A stretch of DNA of 36,429 nt from Fragilaria crotonensis. Its lineage: Eukaryota; Bacillariophyta; Fragilariophyceae; Fragilariales; Fragilariaceae. The stretch spans positions 1 to 36,429 of the forward strand of contig JAKSYS010000635.1 of NCBI GenBank assembly GCA_022925895.1, read 5' to 3'. Positions 18,736 through 30,085 of this stretch are shown one piece after another. Numbering within the stretch: position 1 is the stretch's first letter; each line of letters starts with the position of its first letter. A program made the translations under genes and the position numbers. The notes below the pieces were generated by a model. It saw only the letters and a list, made by a program, of their open reading frames with translations, did not search any database and was not told where the DNA came from.

Positions 18736-19238
18736 TTAACGACCGATTTCAGCTTGGTCCTGGTAGTCAGCGGCGTTCTTCTTCAAGTCGCCAATCTTCA
18801 CGCAGCAGCCAACCTTAGGGTAGACAGTAGCACCAAAAATAGAGACAGCAATTGGCACCTCCTTGTTGCATGGAAGAGCAGCGGAGATGACAAGCTGGCA
18901 GACCTGGAGCTGAGCATTGACGACAGAGCAGCCGTCGCACTCAAACTTAGGACCACAGCAGATGAGCGGGAGGCAAGGGCGCTAGGTTTGCAGCAGACTT
19001 CACACTGCAAGCAGCAGAATCCTAGCTTTCCAGAGCAGCCAGTGCAGTCACCATCCTGTTGTTGCACGGAAAGAGGAGATTCACATCAAAATGAGAACTC
19101 CAAAATCATTCACAATGACGACATGATGGCAGCAGGGAAGTGGTGAATCGTACGACATACCTTGTAGATACCGCAGTTCACACAGCAGAGAGCGCAGCAA
19201 AGGGCAATGTTTTCTTCGTCAACAGCGTCGTCACCCAT
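18736..19238 (-). CDS. Spliced cysteine-rich small protein
   Basis: Exon 1 (19238-19161) encodes 26 residues beginning MGDDAVDEENIALCCALCC and ends with the donor GTATGT. A 105-base intron (19160-19056) ends in CAACAG. Exon 2 (19055-18736) continues in phase with DGDCTGCSGKLGFCC and ends at TAA 18738-18736. Exon 2 is 320 bases, one short of a whole number of codons. The Cys-rich reading moves frame near 18965-18980, between CEVCCKPSA and LICCGPKFECDGCSVVNAQ, so a single base seems missing. The product would be about 132 residues, with Cys pairs spread over the first two thirds and an ending like GCCVKIGDLKK. I recall similar uncharacterised proteins in diatoms but cannot verify this. The function is unknown; metal binding or membrane association are possible. 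Confidence 0.72.
19056..19160 (-). other. Intron of the cysteine-rich gene
   Basis: On the minus strand it starts GTATGT and ends CAACAG, is 105 bases long and falls between codons (phase 0). Removing it joins two cysteine-rich reading frames. Confidence 0.7.
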
Positions 19239-19886
19239 GTTTGTTTCGGTTGAATGGCTTGTCGGTAAAGAATCTTTTTATGATCCGTAGCATAGAAATT
19301 CACTTGGATTCTGTGGAGATTGCAGGATCAGGGATTGACTATTTTTCTCGACGTCGACAAATTAAGCATCAAAATTCGATACACATTCGCCAATGCATTT
19401 TTGAATCATGTGGACTTACTCGCACAATATCGGGTTTATTCACAAGTGTTTCAGTATACACTGGTACTCGAGGTCACACGGAGCACATGATTTTCCTTCG
19501 ACATCTATCCGTTGGTGGGAGTTGCCGTGACACGGTGGAACAAAGGGATGGGTTAATGGTATAGTAGTTTTCAGTCGAGACACATCCGTTATGCCGTTTC
19601 CCCAAGGAAAGTGCAACCACGAATTAGATTACATGTATGTGAACTATGAACACATATGATAGTACAGTACCACGCTCGAGTACTTCAAAGGTACAAGTAG
19701 CACTATGCCATACGGATGTACTACTAAAACAACCATGTAGGGCATAGTATATTCCCCAAGTAGAAAAAACTCCGTGCTGTCGCCGTGCTAAACTGGAGGA
19801 TTCCGGCGTACGACAGTACGACAGTACGTGTAAATGGTAAGAAATAGTTTCGTATCGTACTAGTACAGTAGAAAACATACGGCGAG
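19239..19886. other. Spacer between the cysteine-rich gene and the Crypton relic
   Basis: No gene is seen. The part next to 19238 should hold the promoter of the cysteine-rich gene. From about 19630 to 19880 it is GTAC-rich spacer, with repeated words such as cgacagtacgacagtacg. Confidence 0.5.
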
Positions 19887-21923
19887 CTAAACTCGGAAGT
19901 TGGGATTCAGAGTCCCATCCTTCTTATCCCTCTTAAGTCCATTAATTATGTTGGTCACTGAAGTCTGACCGCCATAGACAGCATAAATCTTGTCTATGGC
20001 AGTCTCTGCCATGTCACCTTACCGAATCAGTCATCCCACCAAATCCCACACCACCTTTTGGCGGTGGTACCGATGCTTTGAGCGACCTCGCTCAGAGTAG
20101 GAGAACAGTCTAGCTGCTTTCCTCCCACCGACATCATGATGATACTCTTGCCAGAGGTCGTGAAGACTTCTGGGCGTCGGCATCAGCGTCGCCATCACTG
20201 CGAGGTCGTTCGCAGCAGCTCGTTCGGGTACCTCCCCCGCTGCGCCTTCGTCGTCTCCTCTCCCCCCACCAGCAGTCCGTCGTCTCGCAGGTTGCAATGC
20301 AATTCGCCTCATGTTACCATTCAAAATGCCAAAGCACTGCTCCAGATTCACCTTGATTATGTTAATCGCTGTTTTGAGCTCCAAGTTGTCTTGTCGTAGT
20401 GAGAGTAAACCTGATTGCATTCCCAACAACTGATTTCAAATTGCCACATTGTTTGTCCCGGGCACACCGCCATGTTCTTGTCCAGCAACTCCGTCAACTT
20501 CAATTGTCCCAACCATGTCAATAAACACTGCTCCATGATTGCCCGACACTGTCACTGCCATCTTCTTGATTGGATTCAACTCGGCATCATAGTCAGCACC
20601 ACGAACATGCTCCCATTCCAAAAGTACATCTCGTTTGAAATCATTCGGAATATACTCGTCAGCAACTGGCGAGCAAATCAGCCACAACAAAGCCTTACCA
20701 AGTACAAGACAAGCGGAATCAGGAGTCGCTTCCTGATATTCGGAACGACGTGACTCAGGACAAAAGTGTTCATCATCGTCGCGTCGAGTGCGGGATCTGA
20801 CACATAAAAGCAAGGACCACCACCACACAACTTCTCAGCAACCTTTGCGTCTGGGTAAGGAAGTTCAACGTCATCATACATGTCTGATACTCTACCTGAT
20901 CCCTTCCATCGGCCTCTGATATCCTTCTCATCCTTGGTCACTCCACATCTTCGTGCGAACGTAGACGGTAGCAGCATACGTTCGAATACTGTGACTTCCC
21001 AGCATGGACACTTCACCTCCTCCTCTTTTGGCACCTTGTTGTTTGCCTCTGAATTCCTCACGCCTGAACAGGACAGTAAATGCAGCTTGAATCATTGCCT
21101 TAGACTTAAGTCCGCCTTCAGGAACACGTACGTCGTCGCTGATACCAAAAACGTACGGCGAATTCATTGCTGTCGGATTCAATTTCAGATTCAACTCAAG
21201 CCACAAAGCAATTGAGCAAAGAACACAATACACAGGATTTAGAGAACCAAGCACAATTTGCCATTTGTCATCCACATTTTTGGACCAGTTCAACCTTGTT
21301 TTCAGAGCGCTTGCAAACGTGTCATGTACTCGAATGTGTTCCAATACTAGTTGCGTTGAGTCATCCACCCGAGCTATCAAATGAAATTGAAAGTTTGTCA
21401 TCGCCAATATACCATACCTTTTCCAGAAAACATCATGTGCATTATTGCTCCTACAGCCTGCAGATAGAACATTACAGATTCAAAAGGTCATGCATAGCAA
21501 CAAATTCCTGACCTAACATTGGACGTCGAGTTTGCGAATCCACCCCTTGTTTTCTCGCCTCCTTCTTCTTGACGCGCTTGATGACGAGGGCATTCACCAG
21601 CGCACTGCGGGTAGGGTTTCCTTCACTTTTTAGTCATACTCCACGTGTCGCGATTCGGCATGAAAAAACGAAATTGCTTTTTTGTCCATTGCCAACGAGT
21701 TTGCTCGTGCCGAAATTGGGTTTGCATCCCCTGCCGGCTCCGTTGTCCCAAATGCCTTCATATTCAGATACCTTGACACCTCACTTGGGGTAATAGCAGC
21801 CAACACTTCCATTGCATGCACATGATCACGAGAATACTCACTTCCAACCGCTCGGTTGTGGACAAACGACATGAATGAAGCAAGAATACATTTGTACTTA
21901 TTCAGAGTTTTGGTGTCGACCAT
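19887..21923 (-). pseudogene. Crypton-like tyrosine recombinase with GCR1_C-like C-terminus, decayed
   Basis: A minus-strand protein in at least six frame segments. The N-terminus at 21923 reads MVDTKTLNKYKCILASFMSF and continues to KKAISFFMPNRDTW (about 21650), then GNPTRSALVNALV (about 21620), then FQFHLIARVDDSTQ (about 21390). The recombinase end follows: GSHSIRTYAAT (HxxR, about 20985), IRGRWKGSGRVSDMY (Trp and putative Tyr, about 20880) and VELPYPDAKVAEKLC. The last part has LHDLWQEYHHDVGGRKAA and SERGRSKHRYHR (20055-20150), typical of GCR1_C-like DNA-binding domains, then GGQTSVTNIINGLKRDKK, ending at TAG 19889-19887. This combination is the hallmark of Crypton DNA transposons. Frame shifts and stops make it inactive as read. 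One break near 21490 could instead be an intron. Confidence 0.72.
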
Positions 21924-22640
21924 GATAAGAACAGTACTCTTGTTTTGTGGGGCAAATGTACTACAAATATGTAGAAGAGTACCTCGGGAAAAAAGTTGCA
22001 TTCATTCCATATACGAAGCACGTAAGTATACCGTAGGTGCAACAGATGTTGCAGATCCCAAAATGCTGGTACTAGTATCGTTTGCAGTTGATATGCCCCA
22101 CTCAAACGCATGAAAAAACGTCATCAAGTACCCCTATTATGCAACATAGTACCAGTTCTAATTAATCCGCAAGATCCCTGGATTCCTATTGGATAGTACA
22201 ACACCGGTTGCATTTCCGAAGTAATACTGATGTACTCGAGTACTGTAGTACAATTACTACTAAATACCGCATTTCCTCGACTGTGGTCAAACAACAAGAA
22301 GCCAAGCCCATATCAAAATCAGGCTACAGCAGTTAGAAAATCAATGATGTCCTCCAACGACTGTAAACTCATGTGGTTACTATTCCAATACCCTTCATTC
22401 TTTGCTCCTATGTACAAGTACCTTCACTACCAGTGATCCGGCAGTCGGAATTGGCTTCTGAATTGACTTGAGAATTTCCACTGCAGCCTGAGTACAATGC
22501 CAGTCTTGTTGGTGACCCTGGTTGATGTGTTGACCCTTACTAACAACTCATCTGCTGATACTTTTCTTCCGCAGCCCAAATTCCCTAGAAACAAATGCTT
22601 AGGGCATACAGCCATCACCCTTGGACTTGGCTAGTACTAG
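21924..22640. other. Spacer upstream of the Crypton relic, low coding signal
   Basis: It contains GTAC-rich pieces (about 21960-22260) and, at 22430-22620, a short stretch that may belong to the neighbouring relic. No terminal repeats of the Crypton were found, as expected for that class. Nothing else can be supported. Confidence 0.4.
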
Positions 22641-24080
22641 TAGTGAGGAGCATTGACCTACCCAAGTCCTGCTTCCAACTAGGTATTGAGCAAATAAAGT
22701 CTCACCTTGACCAAATTTCAAAATTGGTCTTGTCCTTTCTGAAATGCAAATGGTAGTGGTTGGTGCAGCCAAACAGTTTATTAAGATGACAAGACTGCAG
22801 ATTTGAACAGAACACCCCCCTCCACCAGCAAATGTGATCTTGCTTTTGTTACTTCAGCCTTTGAGAATGTTTCCACGTTTAACCCACTTTGTTGAGAATG
22901 ATGCAAAAGAATTGAAATGGCATGAGATACCGCAGTCAAAACCACTTTCCTGTGATGGGCAGTCTTTATATTGAACACAATGATGAATCACATTTGCATC
23001 TGTCTGTTGTATATGTGCATATTTTGCTCATGGAGAATGAATGTGTTGAGAAAAGATTGACCTTCTTAATAATGGCTGCATTTGTCTGCTGTTGTATATA
23101 TGCATACTTTTGCTCGAGGAGAATGAATGTGTTGAGGAAAGATTGACCTTCTTAACAAGGACTGCTGCAGTACTCTATTGGTGAATGCGCTTTTGAGCGC
23201 ATTCCGGATTTTCAAAAAATGATATGTCAACATTGAAGTATGCAGCCACACCACGAAGACAAATTGAATGATCAGTATCTGTGGGAAACCAAGAAGAGGC
23301 TGGGACAAGCCTTCTGATCCTCCTTTGTTTCATCTTCTTGTTGGTCATGTGTGAGAGAAGAAGCAGTGAAGTTTGATGAGAAAGAAGGAAGGGCTCAGAA
23401 GCAAGGCTACCAATCATGCTACCAATCATGGGTGGGAAAGGTTCTTGACAAGTTCGGCAGAAAAGCCATACACTGGATAATGCTGTCAACAACTGATGTA
23501 CTGTGAAATTCCTTGCTGCTCAGACATGGCATATCAAGCTCAGTTGCCTTGAGAGTGGTTTGTGCAATATGCGGACTACCGGGGAAGTGACCGGCTACTT
23601 TGCAACAATTTTTAGGAGGGAGCTGCTGAACAGAGTGTCTGAACTCAATTGAAGACAGAAGAATTGGTGTGATCCACCACTGTGGAGGACAAGCAAGTGC
23701 TGGAGACAGTTGAAGTAAAGGGATGGCAACAATGCAAGAATCGGAGTCCTCTCAGGTGTCATGATGTAGCTAGATGGATGACAAATGGTGCTAACTAAGA
23801 TTGGCGAAGCAAACTGTACTCTACTTTGCTTGTATGAGAAACTATGTGCAGCGCTGTTGTCATGCATGCGTAAATCAATCGCCAAGAACACACCATGAGT
23901 GGCAGCCTTGATAAACAAGTGCCATTTATGAGGCATGGCCAGCATGGCACACTTGCACAAGTTTATGAACACACTCAATGGAGTTGGAACATTTAATATA
24001 CTGAATATGAAAAGAGGAAGTTGAAACAATTTCAAAGGGAAACATGAGGATAAATCTGATGGCACAGTCATGAATGATGC
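22640..24080 (-). pseudogene. Relic with Ulp1-type cysteine protease motif
   Basis: Minus-strand coding-like pieces lie in changing frames. At 22854-23022 one frame reads KDCPSQESGFDCGISCHFNS, matching the Gln and catalytic Cys region (Q-x-(S/N)-G-(Y/F)-D-C-G) of Ulp1/C48 proteases, followed by a stop. Upstream pieces include CLSSKEFHSTSVVDSIIQCM (about 23510-23560) and a hydrophobic stretch at 23595-24071. No clear catalytic His was located. Ulp1 domains occur in host SUMO proteases and in several DNA transposon families; in a window this rich in mobile DNA, a transposon source is more likely (inference). Stops and shifts show that it is dead. Confidence 0.42.
22991..23157. repeat. Imperfect tandem duplication, about 80-88 bp unit
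   Basis: Two diverged copies, about 22991-23070 and 23079-23157, share catttg...ctgttgtatat, gagaatgaatgtgttgag and aaagattgaccttcttaa. They lie inside the Ulp1-motif relic and interrupt its reading. Confidence 0.75.
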
Positions 24081-24671
24081 TCATTTCGGTGTCCTCTACA
24101 TCAGGTGAGGGTGGCAGGCATGAGAATTAAGAATTGGTTGAAATACTAATTATCAGCAGACTGTATGGGTGATATTGGAACAACAATGAGCAAAGCTATT
24201 GGTTTTCTTGAAAAGGTCATACCTATTAGGTTGAAATGGTAAAACAGTAATTCTGTTATCATAATTCTTGTTTTGCAGAATGCTGGGCAACACAAACTTG
24301 TGTGTGAGATATTGTCATTCCCCCTCCAAAATAAAATGAACACTTAAATGGTGTTTCGTTATTTCCCCTGAAGTTTATGACTGTCACGCCCAGATCGCCA
24401 TTATTCAGAATAAGTAATCACACCCAACCAGCCAAATCACAACTCCTCTCACGCCGAGCGCAACATCAACCGAACACGGACAGGCACAAATTACCCTACC
24501 TGGCACCAATAGAAGTGACAAGGGACGACTGTGTCATTGATCGTTTGTCGTACGCCAGAAACGAAATTCTTCGCCATGAATGCATGCCCCTACCGGTAGT
24601 ATTTAAGCTCAAAGTATTCTATGGTACGAGGAACTACTCGGATAAAACAGGGCATCCATCAGTCACCTGGC
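24081..24671. other. Spacer between the relic and the fluoride-channel gene, no gene seen
   Basis: AT-rich to about 24360, then mixed composition. It includes the presumed 3' untranslated region of the fluoride-channel gene, which ends at 24672. No RNA gene or repeat could be supported. Confidence 0.45.
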
Positions 24672-26536
24672 CTAGTTTTGGTGTCCCGCTACCCGATCAG
24701 CCCAATCTACGCCAGACATAGTGACCAGACCAATCACCATACCCCAGAAGATGGTGCTCGATGCATAATAAACACCATTCAAGCGAAGAAGCAGTGGGTC
24801 AATGCCTTGCAGCACTTCCACGATAAACATACCAACAGAACTGAGAGTTCCACCAAAGCCAGAAATGAAGGCAACCAGAACAATGCGTTCTCGGGGACCA
24901 GGATTTCCCGCCAGCAAAGATCCGAGCGATCCATGGAGAGCACATGCCAGCAAGTTGCAAGTAAAGGTACCGAGAGGGAAGCCAGGGCGAATTCCATTAT
25001 ACCGAGATAGTCGCCATCTGGCCATGACGCCGAAAGGACTAAACAACAGGCTCAAGGCGATGAGTTGGGATTCAGGGTCTTTATAGAATCCCAGCGAAAC
25101 GACTTGTGCCACCATCGACAAGATAAAGAATGCAGTCGCAACTGAGCGCACAGAAGGCAGTTCCAACTTCGGTTTCGCAGGCGGTGTCGGATCCCCTTCA
25201 GAACCTTCTTCTCCGAGATCCAATGAGTGCTCGTTTTGAGAGAGCCGAATACCATAACCACGGCGTTCATCCCTCCTCACTTCTTGCCGACATCGCCATG
25301 CAAAGATATAGACCGCGACATGCTGACCGAATCGATACGAGACAATTGGCAACTGCAGGCCCAACAGATACCCCACCAGGGCTTCCTGGACATTCCCAGC
25401 TCTAATCAAAGAGACCATACTGGAATTCCACGAGCTGAAGGATGACAGCGCTCCGCAGAACCCGTCTCGAAGTCCAAGCATTAGATCCTCGGACATGGCA
25501 GCAGGAGTTGTCCCTACCTTCCAACCGTCAGCGAGGGTGACTTTGGTAAGCCGTTGAAGGTTGGAGGTCAGCATTCTGGCTTCACTTTGAACATGTCCAG
25601 CAAGAGAACTCGACACATCGTATATGATTTGATCCAGATCGCGTTCAAGCGCTGTGCCATAGTCAACAGCGTCATTGTGAGGTTGTTGGGAGGTGTGGGT
25701 CGATTTGCTTCGCCATTTCGCGATTCATCATCATCTTCATTCTTCCCGTCACTTTCTTCGTTAACGACATCAGTAACTTCTTCATCGTGATTGCGCCGAT
25801 AGCCATCCGAAAAATAATGCTCCATCAAGTCAGCCTCTTCCTTCGCAACCGGAAACAGAAGAAGTGACTGACTTGCACGAATACGACGCTCGAGAGCCAA
25901 AAGCTGCACATGGCGAAGCTCTGCGTCTCCTTTCCTTGGACGAGGTCGATAGATGCGATTGCGTTTACGACGTCGCAAGCGTTCTAAACGAGGCGAATCT
26001 GTAGAATGCAAGAGCGGATCGTGTTCGTCCTCCGCCTCATCTTGTCTCTGGTCAGGTGTAAAACGAGTTTCAATAATGCTCATGAGATCTGGTCCGGATG
26101 CAAGACATCCCATAAGAAAGGATGAAAGAGAGTTGAGGGGTAGATTGACAAACAGCGCCGAATCTTCTCGAAACGTCCCATCGAAATAAGAAAACCAGCC
26201 TGCTGCGGCCAAACGAAACAATATGCCAAACTGCGTGAAGATAGATAGTATGATAATGTCATCGTAATACTTCCAGAACTGCTCCACAAACAGGCGATTT
26301 TCCTCATCGACGTTATTATTTCCGCTGCAACTCGATTCGCCTGACTCAGTTTCGTGCTGGGGTGCAATGGCTCCACGGCCGGGATAGAAAAAGTTGCGAA
26401 TCGCCTTCTGCGACTGGAGTTTAAATTGCTCGTGCAGGGCAGCATTGTTTGAGGATCCAGCAGCTTGATCGTCTTCTCCCTCCCTTCCACCCTGCATCGA
26501 AGGTGAACGCGGTGGCGACGACGTCGGGTCAGGCAT
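24672..26536 (-). CDS. FEX/CrcB-type two-domain fluoride channel, split in two frames
   Basis: Two minus-strand frames together make a dual CrcB-domain fluoride exporter, a membrane channel that lowers cytoplasmic fluoride. The first frame runs from ATG 26536 to 25568 (322 residues). It has a hydrophilic N-terminus, domain 1 (FGILFRLAAAGWFSYF, then FVNLPLNSLSSFLMGCL) and a long charged loop rich in Arg, then Asp/Glu. The second, from about 25616 to the stop at 24672, holds the rest of domain 1 (GLRDGFCGALSSFSSWN) and domain 2 (SPFGVMARWRLSRYNG, GTFTCNLLACALHG, SGFGGTLSSVGMFIVEV). The Asn-centred and Phe-box motifs are those of CrcB/Fluc pores. The frames overlap by 49 bases, so one indel or an unrecognised intron lies near 25570-25620. 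At about 620 residues it is longer than fungal FEX (near 375), mainly through the N-terminus and loop. Confidence 0.82.
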
Positions 26537-28280
26537 GATTGGCAGCGTGCCAGGGAATAATGTTTGCAACTGGAATTAATGTCCAAAGATTGCCGCGGAT
26601 GGGTTCGTGTACGTTGGTCTCTCACTTCATCGTGCTATACCAGGCATGTGTGCCACCCAGGCGCCAACGGTCCACTCCCCCGTCCCCCGTCGTACAACGA
26701 GGCCTCAAACTTCGAACACTCTTGCGACGGTTGAATCGTACGTGATCGTAGGTGGGACTTGGACTATAGTACCTAGTACCGTAGACGAAATGTACATCGT
26801 GAACGGGTATGCATACTTGCACCTACTCTACTAGTAGTAGTAGTATGTATACCTGGTACAAAGTGCCTATGGTAGGTTGCATTTTGGAGTGATAGTTGGA
26901 TGACATACACAGTACGTGTTGCACCGTTGCACCCAGTCCTCATCTAGTCGTTTGTTGTTCTACCGGTAGTACCAGGTATCATACAGTACATGTACTTGTA
27001 CTTGTACCTTGTACAGTACCATTTACTGTGCCAGCTTGATTTTGTGCTCATATTTTTGCCACCAAGTAGGCGTAGTATTAAATGTACATGTCGCAGAATT
27101 AACTACGAAGTGTACGTTACTAGTCACTTCCTCGTCTAACAGTAATTTTTAATTTTGGGGTGCGAACGAACAACGCGGAGCGACAGCAAATACACGTAGC
27201 ACACATTTACTAGTCGTATGTACCTGGTACAAGTAATGTAGATACGACGCTACTACGGTTAGTACCTAGAGCTGTACCTAGTACCTAGTACTCGGACTAC
27301 TTGTACCAGCGTTACCTGGGCTACAAAGTACCAGTACTCGGACAAAGTAACCGTACCACATAAAAATGGCTTGGAACCAATAGTTTCACAAGAGTTTTAA
27401 ATTACTATATCTCCGTAGAAACATAAATGTTCAACAAACAGTTCTTATATCATTGATCCTTCATCTGCTTGTCAACAGCAATGAGGAATGATCAAAGTAC
27501 TGGAGCAAGATCCGAATTGCCGATCGATGATATACAAGTCTTCGTTTTTCATTTACTGGCTCAAAGTCGTGTATAAATATAAATACATATATATATAATA
27601 TTTTATATTCCGTTCTTCATATTTTTTCACAAGAGTTCGATGAGTGAATCGTCAATCGAAATTCGTATTGGTACAGGGTTTTGTACGAGCTGTTTGTACC
27701 ACACAGTGTAGAACGAACGCCAATTGGAATTCTCTCAAACGTATGAAAATATACAGAACTGTAGCTTGTAGAAATTGGGAGGGCATCCTCGACATGTGAA
27801 AAATGGTCGTGCAACAATGTTTTGACGTCTCATCTACAGTATGCGTTTTTTAGAGAATTGAGCATTTAAAATGCTTTTCTATCAGCAGAACATATCTCTA
27901 TTGGTTATCTGAGGAGAGCTTTATAATAGGTCACGGTGTGAAATAATGGAAAATGGATTGTTTTTGTGTAGAGTTCCTTGAATTTCACAAGAGATTGGTT
28001 CAAAGCCAATTTATCGGGTCAAAGCCATTTTTATGTGGTACCAGGTACAAGGCATTGGAGTACATTGTACATTCCAGACTCCAGACTAAGTCAAATTTTG
28101 TTGATTTCTTTGAAAAATCAGTTTCAACAGGCATCCAACTTCATGACAACTACTCCAGTTCTCATTACTGTACAACTCCTCAAGATCATGTGAATGAAAG
28201 TTATGATAGCTTTTAGCTTCTGTAGTACTTGAAATCTTGCATTTCTTAGTGCCACTCCTCAGAAGTATTGGCCCATGCAC
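26537..28280. other. Long spacer: GTAC-rich, then AT-rich
   Basis: 26720-27360 is dense in gtac, cctagtac and ttgtac words (for example at 26995-27020). 27360-27960 is AT-rich, with a tatatataata stretch near 27590. 27960-28280 is unremarkable. A ttttgccacc word near 27055 matches the GTGGCAAAA motif family found at 29698-30085. No coding sequence, RNA gene or terminal repeat is supported. Confidence 0.5.
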
Positions 28281-29460
28281 CACTTATCATCCTTAGTACT
28301 ACAGGATAGGCTTGTGCTTAATACTAGGGTGCAAATATATTCTGAGTGTCAGCACTCACACACTTTGTGCACTATTAGTAGTAAACTGGAACCCTCAGGA
28401 ATTCTTGTCAGTGGTATGGGTTTTGTGACATGTGGAAGGCTTTTCAACAACCCCTCATGCTCTCCTGCTATGAAAGAAGAAACAGCAATTAGCATATCCA
28501 AGGAACTGGAAGTTGTTGTATCAGAGTTGAAGTCCCGCCTGGACATTGGACATGTGACGAGGCAAACAACAAAAATCAACATCAAGTGATCAAAGTGATT
28601 GATCCAGTTGACTGTTGACATGCTGATCTTGTAATCACATGCCGTTGTCATGCTAAGATATGTGGCCTTTAAAAGAACCTTCCTTTGCTTTCCTCTACTG
28701 AAGTCTGTGCAGTTATGCTTCTTGGCAGCTCCAATATGGAGACAGCAAATGAAACCAGCAGCAGGCAATAGGGCAAGCAACTAGTATGTTGCTCACTCAA
28801 TGGTCTAGAAAATTTTCAAGGCATCCTCAACTTCGTCCACTTTATATCTCATTCTCTTAATTGGAATTTACTAAAGTGACCTTTCAATTATTACTTCTTG
28901 TTTATGTCACATAACAAGTCATGCTGATACCCATGCATATCCATCATCCAGCACCTTTATCATTGGATTCATGGGCATGCTCTGCTAAAGAAAGAACATG
29001 ATCTAGTTGCAAGCTGATGATGTGGTTTTATGCTTGAAATCTTTGGTACTAGTATGTGCATGCATTGCATGCTGGGACAGGATTGCTTGGACATCAGCAT
29101 GCATTCTTGGACAGAACAACCACACCAGTCAACATGCATGATGGTATCTATCACTGTTGCCTGTTACAAACTTAGTAGTCACAAAGACTGGGATGCCTGC
29201 CATCTTGCCACATTGTTTTGAGAACAGTAGTAAGCCCAATAGAAGCACAACACATGTCATAAATATTGATGGCAACTTGTGCTTTATCTTCAGGACCTGG
29301 ATTGGGCACTCCATATGCTGTCACACACATCCATGATTGCATCAAGTCATCATGGAGTGATTCATAGAAGTTGCTTTGTTTTGCAAAGTCAACTATGTCT
29401 GAATCCTTGACATTTTCTACGTTGTCCTTGAGGTCATGAAGCAAACAAGATTGCATGTAA
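28281..29460 (-). other. Decayed coding-like region of unknown origin
   Basis: Minus-strand frames at 29456-29172 (95 residues, including FAKQSNFYESLHDDLMQSW and a GVPNPGPEDKAQ segment) and 28780-28349 have protein-like composition, unlike the flanks, but no recognised family. Composition and style resemble the relic at 22640-24080, so it may be another piece of a similar element. No start, splice or terminal repeat can be fixed. Confidence 0.25.
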
Positions 29461-29697
29461 GATGTTACAGATATTTGTAAAAATCCAATTTACTTGCACT
29501 CTTATTTTTTCAACATAACACTCAACATGTAGAAATTTGTTAGTACTGGCGAAAGTACTGGAGTATGTTACTGTTATCATCTGTAGTACAGTACTTCTAC
29601 GCTGACGACTCCAGTACTGTAGCCGCCAGTAATTATTCCGTACGCTACTTGTAATACTGTACTCTACTAGCAGTAGAGGACAAATCGAGTGCAATGA
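29461..29697. other. GTAC-rich spacer
   Basis: Contains agtact, gtagtacagtac and similar words. No gene is seen. Confidence 0.45.
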
Positions 29698-30085
29698 CTC
29701 GGTGGCAAAACAACAATACTGGAGAGTCGCAGCCGCACTCCGGTGGGTGGCAAAACGAATATATACTGTGTAATGTAGGGGGCATGACCAGCAACATCTT
29801 CTGGGACTGCACAATGCATTGCGTACTGCACACCCCATTTTTTTTGCATCGGAGTCCCGTATTCGCGATCGACTAATTCGAGTGGCAAAAACACGGATCG
29901 AGTGGCAAATCAACGCACTGTTCACGTAAAAAATTTGCCACCCTACGTGCCACCAGGGTGGCAAAAATAACTGGAAATTTTTTGAACGATACTGTAACCA
30001 GAGGCACCGTATCTACAAGTGTCTACAGACCTATCCTGTACACACATACTGACCAGAATGGAAAATACCACTTCGGTGGCAAAAA
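29698..30085. repeat. Cluster of GTGGCAAAA motifs
   Basis: The word gtggcaaa occurs on the plus strand near 29702, 29745, 29882, 29902, 29960 and 30074, with variable flanks (cggtggcaaaa, gagtggcaaaa, gggtggcaaaa), and once inverted (tttgccaccc, about 29935). Spacing ranges from 20 to about 140 bases, so it is not a simple tandem array. The role is unknown. Confidence 0.7.

Noticed and set aside
18388-19146. 252-residue plus-strand frame
   Set aside because: It crosses a spacer and then runs antisense through the spliced cysteine-rich gene. Its composition changes abruptly and no motif is seen.
27999-28020. tRNA-like B-box word (ggttcaaagcc)
   Set aside because: There is no matching A box or cloverleaf around it.
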